Below, in pieces: positions 8,878 through 17,678 of a stretch of 64,000 nucleotides of DNA. The notes beneath the pieces are model-generated. The model was given only the letters and a program-made list of their open reading frames with translations, made no database searches and was not told the origin of the DNA. Source of the stretch: Terrimesophilobacter sp044508495 (GTDB lineage: Bacteria > Actinomycetota > Actinomycetes > Actinomycetales > Microbacteriaceae). Both the position numbers and the translations under genes were made by a program. The stretch is from contig JBIQHP010000001.1 of assembly GCA_044508495.1 (NCBI GenBank), positions 16,613 to 80,612 on the forward strand. The letters run 5' to 3'. Position 1 is the stretch's first letter; every line of letters begins with the position of its first letter.

Positions 8878-9312
8878 ATGTCACAGGTGCTGCAGCTCAG
8901 CCAGATCCGGATCGAGGGCGAGGCGACGACGAAGCTCGAGGCGATGCGCGAGGCGCACCAGATCCTCGTCGACGCCGGCGCCGTCACCGCCGCCTACCTT
9001 CCGGCGATGCTCGAACGCGAGGCATCCGTGTCTACCTACATGGGGAACTTCCTGGCCATCCCGCACGGCACGAACGAGAGCAAGGAGGCGATCCTCACCT
9101 CCGCGCTCTCGTTCGTGCGGTACAGCCAGGCGATCGACTGGGACGGCAACCCGGTGCACTTCGTCGTCGGCATCGCCGGCGTGGAGAACCAGCACCTCGA
9201 GATCCTCTCCAAGATCGCGATCGTGTTCTCCGACGAGGACGAGGTCGGCGCGATGCTCGCGGCCACGAGCGCCGAGGAGGTCCTCGACATCCTCGGCGAG
9301 GTCAACTCCTGA
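8878..9312 (+). CDS. mtlF: PTS mannitol IIA component
   Basis: A 144-residue soluble IIA protein that passes phosphate from HPr to the IIB cysteine of MtlA. The active-site His is in FLAIPHGTNESK, the signature of the fructose/mannitol IIA fold, and the length is typical. It follows mtlA by 33 bases with an SD. Its TGA overlaps the ATG of mtlD (ATGA), indicating translational coupling. Confidence 0.94.
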   Translation: MSQVLQLSQIRIEGEATTKLEAMREAHQILVDAGAVTAAYLPAMLEREASVSTYMGNFLAIPHGTNESKEAILTSALSFVRYSQAIDWDGNPVHFVVGIAGVENQHLEILSKIAIVFSDEDEVGAMLAATSAEEVLDILGEVNS

Positions 9313-10454
9313 TGAAGGCCGTGCACTTCGGTGCGGGCAACATCGGGCGGGGCTTCGTCGGGCTCGTCCTTCACGAGGCCGGGTACGAGATCGTCTTCGC
9401 GGACGTGAGTGCCGACCTCATCTGCGCGCTCCAGGAGTCCGACGCGTACCTCGTTCACGAGGTCGGAGCCGGTGCGACCGACCACGCCGTCGACGGCTAC
9501 CGCGCCATCGACAGCGGGACGAATCTGACGGAGCTCGTCGACGAGATCGCCACGGCGGACCTCGTGACGACCGCGGTAGGCCCGAACGTCCTTCGTTTCG
9601 TGGCTCCGCCGATCGCGGAGGGTCTCCGGCAGCGCGAGGAGGGGATGGCCCCGCTCGGGATCATGGCCTGCGAGAACGCGATCGACGCGACCGACCTCCT
9701 GCGTGCCGAGGTCGAGCAGGCGCTCCCGCAGGCCGAGCACGACATCCTCCTCGGGCGGGCCGTCTTCGCCAACACCGCCGTGGACCGGATCGTCCCCGCC
9801 CAGGAGGCAGGCACCCTCGACGTCACCGTCGAGTCGTACTTCGAGTGGGTCATCGATCGCACGCCCTTCCGCGGGAACCAGCCGGTCATCCCGGGGGCGA
9901 CCTTCGTCGACGATCTCGCGCCCTACATCGAGCGCAAGCTCTTCACCGTCAACACCGGCCACGCCACGATCGCCTACGCCGGCTTCCTCGCCGGGGCCTC
10001 GGCCATCTCCGACGCGCTCGCGCTCCCCGCCGTGGAGACCGCCGTGCGGGCGGTGCTCGGGGAGACGAAGCAGCTTCTCGTGGTCAAGCACGGCATAGAC
10101 GAGCAGGAGCAGCAGGGCTACGTCGACCGGATCCTCCTCCGCTTCGCCAACCCTCATCTTCCGGACACCGTCGACCGGGTCGGGCGCCAGCCGCTCCGCA
10201 AGCTCGGACGCCACGAGCGGTTCATCGGCCCGGCGGCCGAGCTCGCCGAACGCGGCATCACGCCGACCGCGCTCCTGGATGCGGTGGGCGCCGCCCTGCG
10301 CTTCGACGTCCCCGAGGACGAGCAGAGTGTCCGGATGCTCGCCGCCCTCGTGGCCAGACCGGCCGAGGAGTTCGCGCGGGAGGTCTACGGGATCGGGGAC
10401 GGGCATCCGCTCTTCGACGACCTCGTCGCCGTGACCCGTGCGGCGAAGGGCTAG
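9312..10454 (+). CDS. mtlD: Mannitol-1-phosphate 5-dehydrogenase
   Basis: A 380-residue NAD-dependent enzyme that oxidises mannitol 1-phosphate to fructose 6-phosphate, the step after PTS uptake. The N-terminal Rossmann motif FGAGNIGRGF (residues 5-14) and the catalytic-domain segment ERKLFTVNTGHATIAYAG are clearly seen; the Lys of the latter is the conserved catalytic residue. The ATG at 9312 overlaps the mtlF stop. Its own TAG shares the tetramer CTAG (10451-10454) with the stop of the convergent oxidoreductase, leaving no intergenic terminator. Confidence 0.95.
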   Translation: MKAVHFGAGNIGRGFVGLVLHEAGYEIVFADVSADLICALQESDAYLVHEVGAGATDHAVDGYRAIDSGTNLTELVDEIATADLVTTAVGPNVLRFVAPPIAEGLRQREEGMAPLGIMACENAIDATDLLRAEVEQALPQAEHDILLGRAVFANTAVDRIVPAQEAGTLDVTVESYFEWVIDRTPFRGNQPVIPGATFVDDLAPYIERKLFTVNTGHATIAYAGFLAGASAISDALALPAVETAVRAVLGETKQLLVVKHGIDEQEQQGYVDRILLRFANPHLPDTVDRVGRQPLRKLGRHERFIGPAAELAERGITPTALLDAVGAALRFDVPEDEQSVRMLAALVARPAEEFAREVYGIGDGHPLFDDLVAVTRAAKG

Positions 10455-11428
10455 GGCACCAGCAGGAGCTTGCCGATGTGGGCGCCCGACTCCATCCTCT
10501 CGTGCGCGAGCCGGGCATCCTCCAGCCGGAATCTGGTGTCGACGACCGGCATGACCTGGCCGGAGGCGACGAGCGGCCAGACGTTCGCCCGCACGCTCGC
10601 CATGATCTCGTCCTTCTCCGCGGCCGGCCGGGCGCGCAGCGTGCTCGCGAAGATGCTTCCCCACTTCGCCATGAGGCGGCCGACGTTCAGCTCGCCCGGC
10701 GCCTGGCTCTGGTTGTCGATCAGGACGATCCGGCCGTGCCGGGCGAGCGCGCGCACGTTGCGGTCGAGGTAGTCGCCGCCGATCGCGTCGAGGATGACGT
10801 CCGCGCCCCGTCCGTCCGTCGCCTCGAGCAGGGCGGCCACGAAGTCCTGCTCCCGGTAGTCGATGAGGATGTCGGCGCCGAGCCGGCCGCAGGCCTCGAG
10901 CTTCGCCACCGAGCCGGCGGTCACCGCGACCTGGCAGCCCCGGGCGCGGGCGAGCTGGATCGCCATGGTCCCGATGCCGCTCGAACCGCCATGGACGAGG
11001 AGGGTCTCGCCGGCGCGCAGTGCGGCCGTCATGAAGACGTTGGACCACACGGTCGCGATCGCCTCGGGCAGCGCTGCCGCCTCCACGAGCTCGACCGAGT
11101 CCGGCACCGGCAGGAGCTGGCCGGCCGGCGCCACCGCGAGCTCGGCGTAGCCGCCGCCGGGCAGCAGGGCGCAGACCCGGTCGCCCGGTGCGACATCCGC
11201 GACGCCGTCGCCGAGCGTGCGCACGACGCCGGAGACCTCGAGACCGGGCCAGTCGGGCGCGCCGGGAGGGGGCGGGTAGCCGCCTTCCCGCTGATGCAGG
11301 TCGGCCCGGTTGACCCCTGCTGCCGCGACCTCGATGAGCACCTCGCCGTGACCGGGCACCGGGTCGGCGAGCTCGGTCGCGACGAGAGCCTCCGGTCCAC
11401 CGGGTCGGCTGATCGAGACGGCCCGCAT
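10451..11428 (-). CDS. NAD(P)H-quinone oxidoreductase, zinc-free MDR family (PIG3-like)
   Basis: A 325-residue medium-chain reductase that probably reduces quinones or enals with NADPH. The N-terminal GroES-like domain includes GVNRADLHQREGGYPPPPG, typical of the PIG3/quinone-oxidoreductase branch, and there are no structural-zinc cysteines. The nucleotide fold has LVHGGSSGIGTMAIQLARA. The ATG at 11428 gives the family start MRAVSI, and a TACCGT -10 box sits seven bases upstream with an overlapping GGAGGG. It is divergent from the small hypothetical gene at 11471. Confidence 0.87.
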   Translation of the reverse strand: MRAVSISRPGGPEALVATELADPVPGHGEVLIEVAAAGVNRADLHQREGGYPPPPGAPDWPGLEVSGVVRTLGDGVADVAPGDRVCALLPGGGYAELAVAPAGQLLPVPDSVELVEAAALPEAIATVWSNVFMTAALRAGETLLVHGGSSGIGTMAIQLARARGCQVAVTAGSVAKLEACGRLGADILIDYREQDFVAALLEATDGRGADVILDAIGGDYLDRNVRALARHGRIVLIDNQSQAPGELNVGRLMAKWGSIFASTLRARPAAEKDEIMASVRANVWPLVASGQVMPVVDTRFRLEDARLAHERMESGAHIGKLLLVP

Positions 11429-11435
11429 GCCCTCC

Positions 11436-11441
11436 ACGGTA
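11436..11441 (-). promoter_or_regulatory. -10 box of the quinone oxidoreductase gene
   Basis: TACCGT lies seven bases before the ATG at 11428. The divergent gene has the identical hexamer TACCGT at 11459-11464. Confidence 0.5.
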
Positions 11442-11458
11442 CGCCCAGCTATCCGGGT

Positions 11459-11464
11459 TACCGT
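11459..11464 (+). promoter_or_regulatory. -10 box of leaderless transcript
   Basis: TACCGT lies six bases before the ATG at 11471, and no SD is present, as expected for a leaderless mRNA. Confidence 0.5.
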
Positions 11465-11470
11465 GGAACC

Positions 11471-11962
11471 ATGCCGACAGTGCTGGATCAGGAAATCGTC
11501 GCCGACGTGCTCGAGGGGGAGTGGCGCCTGGGTGCCACCAACGTCGTCGAGTGGCTCGACGGAACCCGGAGAGAGGTCGTGCTCCAGTTCGACATCGAGC
11601 AGTCCGACCCGCTCGTCGTCACCGAGCAACAGGCCTATACCTCGCCCGACGGCAGGAGGCGCCTCCAGTCGATCCGGAGCGAGTGGGCCGAGGGGGCGTT
11701 CCGTTCGCGCGGACGGGGGATCCTGAGGACCGGCGCGACCCGATGGCGTCTCGGCGGCGTGAGCGACGACCGGGCGACCATCGTCCTCCGCGTCGCCACC
11801 GTGCGCGAGGGGCAGGATGCGCTCTTCGTGCTGGTCCGCGCCGGCATGACGGCGGGCGAGCTGAGGGGCACCATCGCGATGCGGTCGCAGGAGTTCGGCG
11901 TCGGCCCGGAGGACTTCGCAAGCCTGAGCTGGCTCGACCTCCCGGCGCCAGAAGGCTTCTAG
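11471..11962 (+). CDS. Conserved hypothetical protein, about 163 residues
   Basis: No family recognised. The protein is soluble, acidic and beta-rich in pattern: EGEWRLGATNVVEWLDGTR, then alternating hydrophobic strands such as REVVLQFDI, RWRLGGVSDDRATIVLRVA and DALFVLVRAG. This resembles a small beta-barrel (lipocalin-like or fatty-acid-binding-like), but that is only an impression. There is no signal peptide and no Cys pair. The start is set by the leaderless -10 box at 11459. It ends five bases before the convergent small membrane protein. Confidence 0.6.
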   Translation: MPTVLDQEIVADVLEGEWRLGATNVVEWLDGTRREVVLQFDIEQSDPLVVTEQQAYTSPDGRRRLQSIRSEWAEGAFRSRGRGILRTGATRWRLGGVSDDRATIVLRVATVREGQDALFVLVRAGMTAGELRGTIAMRSQEFGVGPEDFASLSWLDLPAPEGF

Positions 11963-11966
11963 GCGC

Positions 11967-12299
11967 TCACTCGGTCGGGAGCTGAAGCCCTTCGAGGCCC
12001 TCGATCTCGACGGGCTGGAAGCCGATGACGGGAACCGGGGACTCGTCGGACTGGCCGGTGGCCGCCGCGGGCGACGTGGCCCCGAGCGCGACGCTCGCGA
12101 GGAGCGCTCCGGCGAGCACGAGGGACGCCGCCGCAGCGCTGATCGAGGCGTTGGAGGCCGTGAGGTCGTTCGTGAGCCGCAGCCGGCGGACGGTGACGGC
12201 GATGCACACGAGCGCGGCGACCGCGAGGGCGAGGGTCACGAGGAACGGGAGGTTCACCCCGGCCAGAGGGGCGGAGGCGACGTGCAAGGCAGCAGGCAT
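11967..12299 (-). CDS. Small two-helix membrane protein, unknown function
   Basis: A 110-residue protein with two hydrophobic stretches: LPFLVTLALAVAALVCIAVT, and AAASLVLAGALLASVALG near the middle. Between them is the short basic segment VRRLRLTND. The hydrophilic tail is acidic and Pro-rich (ESPVPVIGFQPVEIEGLEGL). The ATG at 12299 follows GGAAGGAA at good spacing; the upstream in-frame extension lacks hydrophobicity and is not supported. No family is recognised and no obvious partner lies beside it. Confidence 0.6.
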   Translation of the reverse strand: MPAALHVASAPLAGVNLPFLVTLALAVAALVCIAVTVRRLRLTNDLTASNASISAAAASLVLAGALLASVALGATSPAAATGQSDESPVPVIGFQPVEIEGLEGLQLPTE

Positions 12300-12411
12300 T
12301 GCCGGCTGTTCCTTCCGGGGGTAAGGAACGATTTCGGGTGGGTGACGCGAACCTTCGAGCGCAGGGCGCGCGAAGACCTGCCTGCACGTTAGCAGGCGGG
12401 CTGAGTTTGGG

Positions 12412-13512
12412 TCAAGACGACGGATCGAGGAGCGTCGTACCGAGAAAGCGGGCATAGGCGGTCCCTGCGCGGGCGAGCCCGGCCTCCGCTGCGAAACCCT
12501 GCGGCGAGAACGGCTGCGCCTCGATCTCCACCCCTCGACCGCGGACCGTCCGCTGCCAGGTTCCGACGACCAGGCCGTCCTTCACGATCGTCGGCCGGAA
12601 GAGGCCGTTCCGCGCCGGGATGAGGCGGCCGGCGTGCTCCGGCGCGAGCTGCGGGGCGCGCTCCCGATAGCCGAGCAGGTACTCGTCGAAGCCCGGAAGC
12701 ATCCGGATGCCGTCCCGTCCGGGATCGGGATCCGCGTCGGCCGCGAGATGCAGGGTCTCGTCGTCCCGCTCGATCGTACGGAGGCTCTCGCCGGCGATGG
12801 AGAGGCCGAGGCGCGCGTCGCGAAGGGTCAGAGAGGACCACCAGGCGAAGTCCCGAATGCTCGCAGGCCCTCGGCTGCGGAAGTAGCGGAGGGCGAGCTC
12901 GCCGAGCGCCTCCTCGCGGGCGAGGTCCCTGCTCGACCCGATCCACTCGTCGAGGAGCGCGAAGGTCTGCCGCCTGCCGTCGGGCGGGCCGAGGCACAGG
13001 GTCCCGGTCTGCGCGAGATACCACAGCACGTGGGAACCGCGCTGGCCGTCGGGCCGGATGCCGGCGCGCTCGAAGAGCGCATACATCGCCTCGCGCCGGA
13101 ATGCCTGCCCGCCCTCGAGGGCTTCGCGCACGGCGTCCCGTGCCGTCTCGAGCATGGTCTCGTCGAGGCCGAGCGCCGAGCGCCGGGCGAGCGAGAGCCG
13201 CACGAGCCGCTCGGTGGTGAGGGAGAGGATCCAGCGCAGGTCCTCGGGCGCCACGAGGTGGAGCGTCCCCCGCAGGGGCCAGGACCGCACGATCGACCCG
13301 TCGCGGAGTGCGGTGTCGACATCCGCCTCGGTCGAGCGGGGGAGCCGCAGCCCGATCGACCACGCGGCTCCCGGGAGGTCCTGCGCCTGCATCGCCGTCA
13401 TCCAGCGGACGACGTCGGCAGGGTTCGTGAGGCTGTCCGGGTCGCTCCGTTGCGGGCCGATCCGCTGAGCGGCGAGGCGCTGGCGGACGATCCTCCGGTC
13501 GGCGGCCCTCAT
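12412..13512 (-). CDS. Winged-helix DNA-binding domain protein (HTH_42/YcaQ-like)
   Basis: A 366-residue protein of the actinobacterial winged-helix family (HTH_42). It has the typical opening region MTAMQAQDLPGAAWSIGLR, followed by IVRSWPLRGTLHLVAPEDLRW. The C-terminal part includes GFDEYLLGYRERAP and the RNGLFRPTIVKDGLVVGTW segment. Some family members act in DNA crosslink repair as glycosylases; others are uncharacterised, so I do not assign a reaction. The ATG overlaps the GH15 stop (ATGA), so it is translationally coupled downstream of that gene. Confidence 0.75.
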   Translation of the reverse strand: MRAADRRIVRQRLAAQRIGPQRSDPDSLTNPADVVRWMTAMQAQDLPGAAWSIGLRLPRSTEADVDTALRDGSIVRSWPLRGTLHLVAPEDLRWILSLTTERLVRLSLARRSALGLDETMLETARDAVREALEGGQAFRREAMYALFERAGIRPDGQRGSHVLWYLAQTGTLCLGPPDGRRQTFALLDEWIGSSRDLAREEALGELALRYFRSRGPASIRDFAWWSSLTLRDARLGLSIAGESLRTIERDDETLHLAADADPDPGRDGIRMLPGFDEYLLGYRERAPQLAPEHAGRLIPARNGLFRPTIVKDGLVVGTWQRTVRGRGVEIEAQPFSPQGFAAEAGLARAGTAYARFLGTTLLDPSS

Positions 13513-15305
13513 CCGCCGGCGGCGCCCTGCCCGCTCGCCTTCGCGATCGCGCCGGCCGCGCGCACGAGGCCGAGGTGCGAGAGAGCCTGCGGCGTGTTGC
13601 CGACCTGCCGGCCCCGAGTCGTGTCGTACTCCTCGGAGAGCAGGCCGACGTCGTTGCAGAAGCCGGTGAGCCGGTCCATGAGCCTCACGGCATCCGGGAG
13701 GCGACCGCTCAGCGCGTACTGCTCGACGAGCCAGAACGAGCAGGCCAGGAACGGGAACTCGCCGGGCGGAAGGCCGTCGTCGGAGAGCTCGGCGCGGTAC
13801 CTCAGGAGCAGGCCGTCCTCGAGGAGCTCCTCCTCGATCGCGGTGACCGTGCCGAGCATCCGCTCGTCGTCATGCGCCAGATAGCCGATCTGGGCCAGCT
13901 GAAGGAGGGTCGCATCCACGCCCTTCGACCCGTAGTACTGCGTGTAGGTGTTGCGCTCGCGGTCGAAGGCATGCTGCTCGATCTCGTCGCGGATCGTCTC
14001 GCGCAGGGCCTCCCAGCGCTCGACCGGGCCGTCGAGCCCGTGATCGCGCACCGCGCGCACACCGCAGTCCATGGCGGCCCAGAGCATCGCGCGCGAATGG
14101 GTGAACTCACGGCGGGGTCCGCGCATCTCCCACATCCCGTGGTCGAGCCGCTGCCAGTTCTCCTCGACGAAGCTCAGCATGGCCCGCTGCAGGGGCCAGG
14201 AGAACTCGTCCTCCTTGACGCCGATCTCGCGCGCCTTCTGCAGGGCGATCATGGTCTCGCCGAAGATGTCGCCCTGGTACTGAGTGAAGGCTGCGTTGCC
14301 CTTGCGGACCGGGGCGGCGCCGTCGTAGCCGGGGAGACTGTCGATCGTGAGCTCGGTGAGCTCGCGCTCGCCGCCGAGGCCGTACATGATCTGGATGTCG
14401 GCGGGGTCCCCGGCGATCGCGCGCAGGAGCCAGTTGCGCCAGGTCAGGGCCTCGCCGCGGAAGCCCCGGCTCAGGAGCACCTCGAGCGTCGCGGAGGCGT
14501 CGCGGAGCCAGACGAAGCGGTAGTCCCAGTTGCGCACCCCGCCCCACTGCTCGGGCAGGCTCGTCGTGGCCGCTGCGGCGATGCCTCCGGTGTCCTCGTG
14601 GGTCAGGGCGCGCAGCACGAGGAGCGAGCGCACCACGAGCTCCTCGTAGGGGCCGCCGTCCCTCACGCAGGAGGACACCCAGTCGGTCCACCAGGCGGTG
14701 GTCCTGGCGAGGACCGCGTCGACATCCGGATGCGGCGGGGCCGGCCGGTGCGAGGGGTACCAGGTGAGCGAGAGGTCGACGGTCTCGCCCGCGGCGACCG
14801 TGAACTCGGAGACGTGGGCGTGGTCGGCCGCCACGAGCCTCGGCCCTCGCACGACGACGGCGTCCGGCCCGGCGACGGCGATGATGCCGTGGCCGTCCTT
14901 CTCCTCGAACTGCCTCACCCAGGGCATGGCGTCGGCGTAGCCGAACCGGATGCGCAGCTCCTGCCTCATGGCGACCGAGCCCCGGATGCCCCTGACCCTC
15001 CGGATGAGATCGGCCCGCCGGTCGCCGTGCGGCATGACGTCCGTGACCTCGACCTCGCCCTCGGCGGTCACCCAGCGCGTCACGAGCGTGAAGGTCGGGC
15101 CGAGGTACTCGCGGCTCGTGCTCGTGACCTCGCCCACCGGCGCCAGAAGCCAACGGCCGTGGTCCTCGGTGCCGAGCAGCGCCCCGAAGGTCGATGCGGA
15201 GTCGAAGCGCGGGAGGCACAGCCAGTCGACGCTGCCGTCCCTGCCCACGAGGGCGGCCGTATGGCAGTCGCCGATCATCGCGTAGTCCTCGATGTGCAGT
15301 GCCAT
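13509..15305 (-). CDS. Glycoside hydrolase family 15 protein (glucoamylase/trehalase-like)
   Basis: A 598-residue protein with the family's short N-terminal beta-sandwich (IEDYAMIGDCHTAALVGRDG, then SVDWLCLPRFDSASTF) and a long alpha/alpha-barrel catalytic domain. The barrel carries WGGVRNWDYRFVWLRDASATL, which includes acidic active-site residues. No signal peptide is present, so it acts in the cytoplasm, perhaps on trehalose or short maltodextrins as described for actinobacterial members. The substrate is not fixed by sequence. It is divergent from glucose-6-phosphate dehydrogenase, with a CAAGAT -10-like box six bases upstream of the ATG. Confidence 0.85.
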   Translation of the reverse strand: MALHIEDYAMIGDCHTAALVGRDGSVDWLCLPRFDSASTFGALLGTEDHGRWLLAPVGEVTSTSREYLGPTFTLVTRWVTAEGEVEVTDVMPHGDRRADLIRRVRGIRGSVAMRQELRIRFGYADAMPWVRQFEEKDGHGIIAVAGPDAVVVRGPRLVAADHAHVSEFTVAAGETVDLSLTWYPSHRPAPPHPDVDAVLARTTAWWTDWVSSCVRDGGPYEELVVRSLLVLRALTHEDTGGIAAAATTSLPEQWGGVRNWDYRFVWLRDASATLEVLLSRGFRGEALTWRNWLLRAIAGDPADIQIMYGLGGERELTELTIDSLPGYDGAAPVRKGNAAFTQYQGDIFGETMIALQKAREIGVKEDEFSWPLQRAMLSFVEENWQRLDHGMWEMRGPRREFTHSRAMLWAAMDCGVRAVRDHGLDGPVERWEALRETIRDEIEQHAFDRERNTYTQYYGSKGVDATLLQLAQIGYLAHDDERMLGTVTAIEEELLEDGLLLRYRAELSDDGLPPGEFPFLACSFWLVEQYALSGRLPDAVRLMDRLTGFCNDVGLLSEEYDTTRGRQVGNTPQALSHLGLVRAAGAIAKASGQGAAGG

Positions 15306-15334
15306 CGTCCCATCTTGTCACCGGGATGCGGGGT

Positions 15335-15340
15335 TACTGT
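15335..15340 (+). promoter_or_regulatory. -10 box of leaderless zwf transcript
   Basis: TACTGT lies six bases before the ATG at 15347. The intervening GGGGGA could alternatively serve as a weak SD. Confidence 0.5.
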
Positions 15341-15346
15341 GGGGGA

Positions 15347-16720
15347 ATGGCCGGTCGCATAGGAACACTCGTCGTCTTCGGAGCGAGCGGGGATCTCACG
15401 AGCAGGCTCCTGCTCCCCGGTCTCGGCCAGCTCATCGACTCCGGTCGGAGCCCGGACTTCCACCTCCTCGGAGTCGGTCAGCCCGGGCTGTCGGAGCCGG
15501 TCTGGCGCTCTCGCGTGGCGAAGGCCTTCGAGTCGGCGGGCGCCTCGGGGGCGAGGTCCCGCGCCGTGGCGGGGGTGTCGAGCTACCTGGGGGCGGACGT
15601 GACCGATCCCGGGGATCTCGCGCGCATCCTCGACGCCTGCACGGGGACCCCGGCGATCTACTTCGCGCTCCCGCCGCAGGTGACGATCGCGGCGTGCGAG
15701 GCGCTCGCGAAGGTCGCGCTTCCGGCGGGAACCGTGCTCGGCCTCGAGAAGCCCTTCGGCACCGACCTGCGCAGCGCGATCGCCCTCAACCGGCAGCTCG
15801 TGAAGCTCGTCCCCGAGCGACGCATCCACCGCGTCGACCACTTCCTCGGCAAGTCCACCGTGCTCAACCTGCTGGGCCTGCGGTTCGCCAACCGCATCCT
15901 CGAGCCGGTCTGGAACGCCGAGAACATCGCGAGCGTCGAGGTCATCTTCGACGAGCAGCTCGCACTCGAGGGCAGGGCGGGCTACTACGACCGGGCGGGC
16001 GCGCTCGTCGACATGATCCAGAGCCACCTCCTGCTCGTCATGGCGCTCGTGGCCATGGAGCCGCCGTCGAGCATCGACGCCGACGACCTTCGCGGCGCGA
16101 TGGCTCAGGTGCTTCGCGCGACGCACCTGCTCGGCGGCGACCCGGCGGTCTCGAGCAGGCGCGCCCGCTACACGGCGGGGAGCATCGGGGGCCGGAAGCT
16201 GCCGTCCTATACGAGCGAGCCCGGGGTCGATCCGAAGAACCGCACGGAGACCCTCGCCGAGGTGACCCTGGGGATCGACAACTGGCGCTGGTCCGGCGTG
16301 CCCTTCACGCTGCGCTCCGGCAAGGCGCTCGCCACGGCGCGCAAGGAGATCGTCGTGACCTTCAAGGACGTCCCCCACCTGCCGAGCGGCTTCACCGGCC
16401 GGCCGGGGCCGGCCGCCCTGCGCATCTCGCTGAGCCCGGACGACATCAGCCTCGACCTCAACATCAACGGCCAGGGCGACCCGTTCACGATCGACCGCGT
16501 CGTGCTGAGCACCGAGTTCGCGGCCGGGGCGCTTCCGCCCTACGGCGAGGTGCTCTCCGGGCTGCTCGGCGACGACCCGACCCTCTCGGTGCGCGCCGAC
16601 GAGATCGAGGAGTGCTGGCGGATCGTCGAGCCGGTCCTCGCCGCGTGGCGGAAGGATGCCGTGCCGCTCCAGAGCTACCGGGCCGGCACCGGCGGTCCCG
16701 CGACCTGGCCGACGAGGTAG
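15347..16720 (+). CDS. zwf: Glucose-6-phosphate dehydrogenase, short form
   Basis: A 457-residue NAD(P)-dependent enzyme that oxidises glucose 6-phosphate to 6-phosphogluconolactone. The coenzyme loop is VFGASGDLTSRLLLPGL (residues 9-25), and the substrate motif HRVDHFLGKSTVLNL includes the catalytic His. YYDRAGALVDMIQSHLLLVM is also diagnostic. It is shorter than the usual 480-510 residues and lies outside a transaldolase-pgl cluster, so it may be a second, paralogous copy. It is divergent from the GH15 glycosidase, which could supply glucose. It ends ten bases from the convergent polymerase-domain gene. Confidence 0.88.
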   Translation: MAGRIGTLVVFGASGDLTSRLLLPGLGQLIDSGRSPDFHLLGVGQPGLSEPVWRSRVAKAFESAGASGARSRAVAGVSSYLGADVTDPGDLARILDACTGTPAIYFALPPQVTIAACEALAKVALPAGTVLGLEKPFGTDLRSAIALNRQLVKLVPERRIHRVDHFLGKSTVLNLLGLRFANRILEPVWNAENIASVEVIFDEQLALEGRAGYYDRAGALVDMIQSHLLLVMALVAMEPPSSIDADDLRGAMAQVLRATHLLGGDPAVSSRRARYTAGSIGGRKLPSYTSEPGVDPKNRTETLAEVTLGIDNWRWSGVPFTLRSGKALATARKEIVVTFKDVPHLPSGFTGRPGPAALRISLSPDDISLDLNINGQGDPFTIDRVVLSTEFAAGALPPYGEVLSGLLGDDPTLSVRADEIEECWRIVEPVLAAWRKDAVPLQSYRAGTGGPATWPTR

Positions 16721-16729
16721 CGCCCCCGG

Positions 16730-17623
16730 TCAGCGGAGGACCGGCGCCAGGAGGTCGCCGTCCCCGGCCACGCGCTCGAGGACCTCGGCGTACTCGAGCT
16801 GGGCCAGCGCGGGAGAGGCGAGCTCGTCCCAGGTTCTCGGCGCGGCGACCGTGGGGCGCATCCGGCCGCGCAGCGAGTACGGGGTCACGGTCGTCTTCGA
16901 CGCGTTGTTCTGGCTCCAGTCGACGAACACCCTCCCCTTCCGCGCGGTCTTGCTCATCTCGCTCACGACGAGGTCAGGATGCTCGCCCTCGAGGGTGCGC
17001 GCCAGCTCGTGGGCGAGGTCGGAGATCCGGTCGGAGGATCGCGAGCCGTCGAGTGCGGCGTAGAGGTGGATGCCCTTGCTGCCACTCGTGACCGGGTGCG
17101 CCTCGAGACCGCGGTCGGCCAGGAGCTCTCTCGCGAATCCGGCTACCCGGGCGCATTCGGCCAGTCCCGCCCCCTCGCCGGGGTCGAGGTCGAGGACGAG
17201 GCGATCCGGGTTCCTCCGCGCGCCGCGCGGCCCGAAGCGCCACTGCGGCGTGTGGAGCTCGAGGGCGGCGAGCTGGGCGAGCCAGACGAGCGTCGCGCGG
17301 TCGTTGACGAGCGGATAGTCGTTGGAGTGGTCGAGGTGCTGGATCGTACGGCGCTTCACCCAGGCCGGCGCGGAAGGCTCCAGGTTCTTCTGGAAGAACA
17401 CCTCGCCCGGCTTCTCGGAGGTGCCGACACCGTGTACCCAGCGCTTGCGCGTCGCCGGACGGTCCGCGGCATGGGGGACGAGGACCGCCGCGATCGCGGA
17501 GTAGTAGTCGACGACGTCGCCCTTCGTCGTGCCGGTCTCGGGATACATGACCTTCGCGGCATTGGTCAGGGCGATCCGGTGGCCGCCGATCGTGACCACG
17601 GTGCGACTGCTCGCGGATGCCAT
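16730..17623 (-). CDS. LigD-type DNA polymerase/primase domain protein
   Basis: A 297-residue stand-alone polymerase domain of the archaeo-eukaryotic primase type, as found at one end of LigD in non-homologous end joining. It contains the metal-binding motif DRLVLDLDPGEGAG, the HPVTSGSKGIHLY nucleotide-binding segment and RKGRVFVDWSQNNASKTTV, all characteristic of PolDom. No ligase or nuclease domain is fused, and no Ku gene lies in the window. The ATG at 17623 gives the family N-terminus (TNAAKVMYPETGTTKGDVV); GGAGGG lies immediately before it. Confidence 0.88.
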   Translation of the reverse strand: MASASSRTVVTIGGHRIALTNAAKVMYPETGTTKGDVVDYYSAIAAVLVPHAADRPATRKRWVHGVGTSEKPGEVFFQKNLEPSAPAWVKRRTIQHLDHSNDYPLVNDRATLVWLAQLAALELHTPQWRFGPRGARRNPDRLVLDLDPGEGAGLAECARVAGFARELLADRGLEAHPVTSGSKGIHLYAALDGSRSSDRISDLAHELARTLEGEHPDLVVSEMSKTARKGRVFVDWSQNNASKTTVTPYSLRGRMRPTVAAPRTWDELASPALAQLEYAEVLERVAGDGDLLAPVLR

Positions 17624-17678
17624 CCCTCCATCATCGCCGCTCAGCTGACGGATCGCTGGGCGTCGTCCCGTTCGGAGA